A stretch of 18,924 bases of DNA from Chrysochromulina tobinii (Eukaryota; Haptophyta; Prymnesiales; Chrysochromulinaceae), in assembly GCA_001275005.1 (NCBI GenBank), contig JWZX01001990.1, forward strand, positions 1 to 18,924, in the 5' to 3' direction. Position 1 is the stretch's first letter. Each line of letters opens with the position of its first letter. Position numbers and translations under genes: made by a program. A model generated the notes under the pieces. The model ran no database searches. It was given only the letters and a program-made list of their open reading frames with translations, and was not told the origin of the DNA. Below, piece after piece: positions 14,374 to 18,924 of this stretch.

Positions 14374-17300
14374 ATGTCTCTCGATGGCACCTTGGTAGCG
14401 CGCACCAAGCTAAAGATGCGGGCGGGCAAAGAGCTGAGCGCCGCCGAGGCGGGCGATCTCGAACCAACCGTGCCCGTTCGCATCGCCGAGCGCGCGCAGC
14501 TGGCGGACGGTACCGCGCGGGTGCGCGTGGTTGCTGAGGGTGGCGGGCGATTGCTAGGCTGGGTGACGCTCGTGGGTAAGGACGGCCAGAACAATCTCGT
14601 GCCGAATGCAGGGGCGGCGGCCGACGATCACTTCATGTCGCAGCTCAAGGGGTTGCTCAAGCCGAACCTGGCGCGGCTGCGCTCCGTCTTCCTCCAATGG
14701 GACTCAAACGGCGACGGCAAGGTCTCGCGCGTCGAGTTTAACAAGGCCATGAAGGCGCTGCAGCTCGAGGCGCCCGGGCCAACCGTGGATTTGCTCTTTG
14801 ATCGGATCGATGGCAACTCGAGTGGCTTCATCGAGTTCAAGGAGCTCGAGACGGCGCTTCAGACGGTGGTGGCCGCACCGCCGCGCTCCCCTGGCTCGCC
14901 ACGCATGGCGCGCTCGCCCTCGCTCACCTCGGCGACCCCGGCGACCCTGTTCGAGCCCACGCCGTCCGCGCCGGAAGAATACGCCGGCGAGATGCGCCGG
15001 GTGATTTGCATGCATGCGGAGACTCAAACGGAGATTGGGGGCGACGTGCTCACGACGGCGCGCGTGCACATGGCGGCTGTGGTGGCCGCAGCCAACGAGG
15101 CGGTCGCCACGTCGGCGGCGGGCGCCGAGCGCGACGTCTCCGATGCGCGCCTAGCGGCCCGCCGCATGAGCGACGCGTGCGCAGCAGCCGAAGAGCAATT
15201 GGAGCTCCTCGTGGCCCAGGCGCATGTGGATGTGCAGAGGGCGGAGCGGCAAGCGCAGGAGCAAAGCATCGCGGCGGCTGTGCGCGCACAGGCGGAGGTC
15301 GCCATCGCGCGCGTCGAGCTACACGAGAAATTGGCGAAGGCGCAGGCGGCGGCGGAGGCGACGCGAAAGGTGCTCGAGCAGTCTGATGACTTCTGATGAC
15401 CTCTGATGACCTCTGATGAATTATGATGGCCTCTGATGGCCTCTGATGGCCTCTGATGGCCTCTGATGGCCTCTGATGATCATTGATGGCCTCTGATGGC
15501 CTCTGATGGCCTCTGATGGCCTCTGATGACCCTTAATGACCTCGGATGGCCCCTCTCCCCACAGGTGCTCGAGCAGGCCGTGAGCGAGGCGAATGCGCGC
15601 GCTCTCCAAGCCGAGCGGGTGGCGGGGGAGTCGAGGGACGCGCTGCATCTGGCCGAGGTGGCGAAGGCGGAGGCTGAAGCGCGCGCGACTGCCGCCGAGG
15701 CGGCGGCCAGGGCGGAGGCGAATGCGCGCCTGTTGGCACTCGCGACGCGCTCAGCGGAGGGCGCCGCATGGCAACAGGGCTTGTCGAAGGCTATTGAGAC
15801 TGTGCGGACGGCGGCGGCCGAGAGGGAGGGCGCGGAAGCCGCCGCGGCTGCAGAGGCGAAGGCCACGGCCGCCGAGGCGCGCGCCGTCGCGGCCGAGGCG
15901 AATGCCAAGGAGGCCTTCGAGGCACTGCGGGCCGCATCGGCCCAGCAGGCCCAGGACATGCTGAGCGTTCTCGATCGGGCGGACGAGGCGGCTGCCGAGG
16001 CGGCGCACTGCCGCCAGGCCATGCTGCGCGCGGAGGCCGAGGCGGCGGCGGCGCGGAGGGACGCCCAAGCCGATCACGCACGCTGCACGACGGCCACCCT
16101 CGAGGCGCAAGCCGCACGCGCGGAGACGACGGCGGCGCAGTGGGACGCGGCGGAGGCGCGAAAGGCGCAGCACCAAGCCGAGCTCAAGGCGGCAAGCACG
16201 GAGCAGGAGTTGACCGAGGCCCTCTGGGCGCAAGAGAGGGAGAGCCGCCATGCCGCCGAGGCGGAAAGGGCCCGTGCCGATGCCGTGGCGCTGCTCACCC
16301 AGGTCCGTGAGGCTGAACGTGAGCTGCGGGACGAGCTGCGGCGCGTGCGCGAGGACAATGGTCAGCTGGAGTGGAAGTCGCAACTGACGCTGGGCGTGCA
16401 CGTGGCGGCGGCGGAGAAGGCGAAGGCGGAGGCGGCGCGGGCGGCCGAGGAGCTGGTCACGTGGCGTGCAGCGCATCAGAAGGCGGTGCTCGATGCTCAA
16501 GAGGCAGCCAACGTAGTGCGTGATGCGATCAGCGCCGAAGCAGCAGCCCGGCGCATGGCCGACGCGGCGAGTGCGACGGCGCAGCAGACGCAACGGAAGC
16601 TCGACGAGGCGGTCGCGGAGGCAGAGCGGAAGGTCCACGCGGCAGGCGAGGAGCTCAGCCGGCGTACGAGGGAGCTCACGGAGCGGGAGACGGTCGCAGC
16701 GGCGGAGGCGGCGGTGGCACGTGCCGATGCGGCGGAGGCGCAAGCTCGCCAGCGAGCCGCCGAGGCCGAGGCACGGCTCGCGGCGGAGGAAGCGCATCGG
16801 GCGACCAGCTGGGCACAGAAGCAAGCGGCCGACGCCGCCGCCGCCGAGGCGCTCTACGTGGAGAGGGCCAACGGTTGGGCCGACCAACTCACGGCCGAGT
16901 CGGCGCGGGTGCAGCAGCGGGAGGCGGCCGCGAGGCAGGAGCTCGACGAGGCGCGGAGGCGGAGCGTGCAGGCGGAGGCGCAGGCACGGCAGGAGGTGGA
17001 CGAGGCGCGAAGGCGCGAGGCAATGATGGGCGAGGAGCTGCTACGCGCGCGGGAGGCGGTCCAGCAGGCGGCGCTCCAGGCTGACCTTGCATGGGGCCTT
17101 CAGTCGGAGGCAAAGCGGCAGGAGACAGAGGCGCGCGAGGCGGCGGCGGCGGCGCGGGTGGCGGCAGAGAGCGCCGAGCGGCGCGAGGACGAGTCGACTC
17201 GACGAGCGTCCGAGGCGTTGGCGACAGCCGGTGCGAAGGCGCAAAAGGACGCTGCAGCCATGGCCCATGCGCTCGCCTTGCAAGACTCACTCGACTTTGA

Positions 17301-18149
17301 GGTTGCCCGACTCCGCCACGCGCTCAACCACGCGACGCAAGAGGCCGCCGACGCAGGCGCCCTCGGCACGGCGGTGCAGCAAGAGGCGCAGGTGATCCGA
17401 TTCGAGCTCCCTTGATTGCCTCTGATGACCTCGGATTGCCTCCCTCATCAGGTGATCCGATTCGAGCTCCCTTGATTGCCTCTGATGACCTCGGATTGCC
17501 TCCCTCATCAGGTGATCCGATTCGAGCTCCCTTGATTGCCTCTGATGACCTCGGATTGCCTCCCTCATCAGGTGATCCGATTCGAGCTCGCCCTCGCACG
17601 TGCGGAAGCGGAGGCGCGCGGCGTGGCGCTCGAGCATTCCAAAGCCTTTGGCCTCGCTGCCGTCGACACCGCGCACGCCACCGGCGTTCACAACGGAATT
17701 CAGAGCCTCGCGGCCTTCGAACGGGCGTGGACGGGTTCGCCGCTCAGCGGGCAGCTCGACCATATTAGGCAGCTCGACCGGGCAAAGCCATGGTTGGATG
17801 CGCACGATGATGAGCGGCGTCATCTGGTGAGCCAGATCTCGCCGCCGAGCTCGAGCCAGATTTCGCGAGCTCTCGCGAGCTCTCGCGAGCTCTCACCCGC
17901 GCCACCCCGCGCCCCCCCCGCCGCCCCCGCCCCCACCCACTGCCCCCGCCACCGCCAGCGCCCGTGTACAAGGTAGCGGCCACACTGTACACGCCGAACC
18001 GAGCGTGCCCGCCCGCGACGGCGCCGAGCTCTACCCCTTTGCTGGACGCGGCTGCCGCACGCTTCCTCGCGGCTCGACCTCGGGACCCAGACGCGCGCTT
18101 ACTGATGCACGAGCTGACCGACACCAAGGCATGGAGTGAGGTCGGGTGA
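14374..18149 (+). CDS. SH3-like / EF-hand / giant Ala-rich coiled-coil protein (multi-exon)
   Basis: Proposed exons are 14374-15369, 15565-17391, 17572-17826 and 17973-18149, about 1084 residues. If the last intron is not used, the protein reads on from 17572 to a stop at 17976 (about 1075 residues). Residues 11-75 form an SH3-like beta domain (KMRAGKEL...LADGTARVRV...LGWVTLVGKDGQNNL) of a kind often paired with EF-hands in algae. Two EF-hands follow: loop 110-121 (DSNGDGKVSRVE) and loop 146-157 (DGNSSGFIEFKE), both with canonical ligands, so Ca2+ binding is likely. From about residue 240 to beyond 980 the chain is an almost unbroken Ala/Glu/Arg-rich coiled coil, suggesting a long cytoskeletal or scaffold rod. 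ATG 14374 is chosen because conservation begins there; ATG 14182 is the alternative. All introns are phase 0. Function beyond this is unknown. Confidence 0.78.
15370..15564 (+). other. phase-0 introner-like intron 1 of the coiled-coil gene
   Basis: This 195-nt intron runs from GTGCTCGAGC to a C-rich tract and ACAG. Splicing joins EATRK to VLEQAVSEAN and keeps the coiled coil; reading through meets a stop at 15396. The interior is nearly all decamer repeat. A 14-nt direct duplication, AGGTGCTCGAGCAG, spans both boundaries (15368-15381 and 15563-15576), so the donor site itself lies in a duplicated copy of exon sequence. Confidence 0.9.
15382..15551 (+). repeat. 17 tandem decamers, consensus TCTGATGRCC
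   Basis: Seventeen consecutive 10-nt units fill the intron. About half are exactly TCTGATGGCC and several are TCTGATGACC. Single variants (TCTGATGAAT, TATGATGGCC, TCTGATGATC, ATTGATGGCC, CTTAATGACC, TCGGATGGCC) mark three places where the array changes. The array is perfectly in 10-nt register from end to end. Confidence 0.95.
17389..17589 (+). repeat. 60-nt perfect tandem triplication with a fourth partial copy
   Basis: A 60-nt unit occurs three times without any mismatch (17392-17451, 17452-17511, 17512-17571). Its first 18 nt, plus the preceding CAG, recur once more in the downstream exon. The resulting 21-nt duplicated block stands at 17389-17409, 17449-17469, 17509-17529 and 17569-17589. 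Each unit also carries about three decamers of the TCTGATGACC family. Confidence 0.98.
17392..17571 (+). other. phase-0 intron made of three concatenated GT...AG units
   Basis: Each 60-nt unit begins GTGATC and ends CATCAG, so donors lie at 17392, 17452 and 17512 and acceptors at 17451, 17511 and 17571. Removing all 180 nt joins QQEAQ to VIRFELALARAEAEARG and continues the coiled coil. Any retained unit adds VIRFELP followed by a TGA stop. One long splice, stepwise 60-nt splices or recursive splicing would all give the same final mRNA. The need for splicing is well supported; the route is not known. Confidence 0.85.
17827..17972 (+). other. probable last intron of the coiled-coil gene
   Basis: A strong donor GTGAGC at 17827 follows a phase-0 codon, and a long C-rich tract (about 17888-17957) precedes candidate acceptors. 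Using AG at 17972 (ACAAG|GTAGCG) keeps phase 0 and joins DDERRHL to VAATLYTPNRACPP, ending at 18149. Without it the frame runs through Ser/Arg/Pro low-complexity sequence to a TAG at 17976. A CAG at 17956-17958 is the better pyrimidine-tract acceptor but gives the stop-proximal frame. There is no decamer repeat and no boundary duplication here. Confidence 0.45.
17861..17894. repeat. three-copy TCTCGCGAGC decamer
   Basis: TTTCGCGAGC is followed by two perfect TCTCGCGAGC units and TCTC. Each unit contains the self-complementary octamer CTCGCGAG or nearly so, and the whole lies inside the proposed last intron. Confidence 0.9.
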
Positions 18150-18924
18150 TGGCAAGCACTGAGGGCTGAGGCCGGTTGATGTGGCGCGCAACGTACTATC
18201 TTCGCGCCGCACCTGTGACCTGACCTGAAAAGCCTGCGAATCGATCCGCACCGCCACCGGCCACCGCGCCATTGCCGCCGTGCGGGCCGCGCGGATTCGA
18301 TTGTATCGCGTTCGCGAGGGACCGAGACGGACGAGGCTTTTATCTTCGTTTGAAGTCATGTTTCGTTTGCCTGTACACACACGAGCTATGTACGTGTAGT
18401 ATCACCAAACGTGAACCGAACGCCCGCGAACTGCCCCGCACATGGCACACGCCCACGAGCTCGTCCGCGAGATCTCGCCTGGGCCGGACAGCGGAGATCT
18501 CCGCGAGATCTCTGCACGTGTGGTCTACAGCCACGAGACATGCACACTTGACGCGGCCCACGATGCCGAGGACCGTCATCATCATGAGGATGATGATCAC
18601 GATGATGTGGGAGGCGATCAGAGCCATTCAGAGCCTGTCTCTGAGCGCGCCAATAGCCGCGGCCCACGATGAGGTCAGAGGCCGAGGGGTCAACTGTCCT
18701 CCTCCCGGCACTCCCTGGGCGCTGTCTCGCCCTCGTTGACGTCGACGAGCCTCCTGTGAAGGATGAGTGTGAACGACAAGCCGCTGGACCACCCTCCTGT
18801 GAACGACAACAGCCTCCTGCGGCTGCTCCCATCCACGGTCCACCGCCGGTGCGCGCGCACGTCACTCATCACGGCTTCCTTCCGCAGGCTCGGAGTTCGC
18901 GTTCAGCCAGCGGCGCAGGTGTGC
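18150..18924. other. 3' region without a recognised gene
   Basis: This stretch should contain the 3' UTR of the coiled-coil gene and then intergenic DNA. A short + frame at 18442-18672 would encode 76 residues starting MAHAHELVREISPGPD with a His/Asp-rich run (RHHHEDDDHDD). It has no recognisable domain and its composition comes from a CAT/GAT repeat, so it is not called as a gene. Other structure: GATC-centred palindromes at 18467-18515, an imperfect CAT/ATG inverted repeat at 18576-18599, and a short direct repeat TGTGAACGACAA near 18768 and 18796. Confidence 0.5.
18467..18515. repeat. cluster of AGATCT-centred palindromes
   Basis: GCGAGATCTCGC (18467-18478) and GCGGAGATCTCCGC (18491-18504) are perfect palindromes. 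CGCGAGATCTCTGC follows immediately (from 18502) and is nearly palindromic. Three AGATCT cores thus lie within about 50 bp. A related CAGATCTCG occurs at 17833 in the proposed last intron. Confidence 0.85.

Noticed and set aside
15382-15551. Decamers read as box C (RTGATGA) and box D (CTGA) of a snoRNA
   Set aside because: The TGATGA and CTGA words overlap in every unit, there is no 5'-3' terminal stem and no guide spacing, so the match is a by-product of the repeat.
15421-15648. Minus-strand peptide repeat (SEAIRGHQRP type) encoded by the decamer array
   Set aside because: A 10-nt repeat read in any open frame gives a 10-residue periodic peptide. It lies inside a spliced intron and has no other support.
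15751-16887. Long minus-strand open frames antisense to the coiled-coil exon
   Set aside because: They result from the Ala/Glu/Arg codon usage of the sense coiled coil and show no recognisable fold.
15382-17571. CRISPR array
   Set aside because: The repeats are contiguous 10-nt or 60-nt tandem units with no unique spacers, in a eukaryotic intron.
18442-18672. Small His/Asp-rich protein of 76 residues
   Set aside because: Its composition follows a CAT/GAT repeat and no domain, homologue or start context supports it.

Overview
This is a GC-rich nuclear window from a eukaryotic microalga or other protist. Eight protein genes lie on both strands without operon-like spacing. At least three spliced introns, one more likely intron, low-complexity inserts and simple repeats all argue against bacteria. 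Protein families (F-box proteins with a W-rich C-terminus, GT10 and GT25 glycosyltransferases, a prolyl-4-hydroxylase-like oxygenase, a 'GWVTLVGKDG' SH3-like domain with EF-hands and a giant Ala-rich coiled coil) fit best with a haptophyte (Prymnesium, Chrysochromulina or Emiliania type). Pelagophytes or dinoflagellates are not excluded. Taxonomy is inference.

Layout: 1-413 may hold a partial exon on the minus strand (weak). 974-2764 (+) encodes a PLP-dependent class V aminotransferase with low-complexity insertions. 3205-4170 (-) is a single-PDZ protein. 4565-7993 (-) is a large fusion: F-box-like segment, NHL-type propeller, Ala-rich coiled coils, Gly/Tyr-rich and acidic linkers, and a C-terminal J-like domain. 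8282-9322 (+) is an F-box protein, divergent from the fusion gene. 9763-10848 (-) is a GT25-like glycosyltransferase, divergent from 11095-12640 (+), a GT10 alpha-fucosyltransferase-type enzyme in two exons. 13213-13992 (+) is a 2OG-Fe(II) oxygenase of prolyl-4-hydroxylase type. 14374-18149 (+) is a multi-exon EF-hand/coiled-coil protein. 18150-18924 has no convincing gene.

The most striking feature is a family of introner-like introns built from a degenerate decamer (consensus TCTGATGRCC). There is one in the fucosyltransferase and two loci in the coiled-coil gene. Each is phase 0 and is flanked by a direct duplication that includes the AG|GT splice junction (7, 14 and 21 nt). At 17389-17589 the unit is a perfect 60-nt tandem triplication in which every unit begins GT and ends AG, so internal junctions look like zero-length exons and many splicing routes give the same mRNA.

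The GT25, GT10 and prolyl-hydroxylase-like genes are neighbours and could all act on secretory-pathway glycoproteins, but nothing in the sequence proves that they work together.
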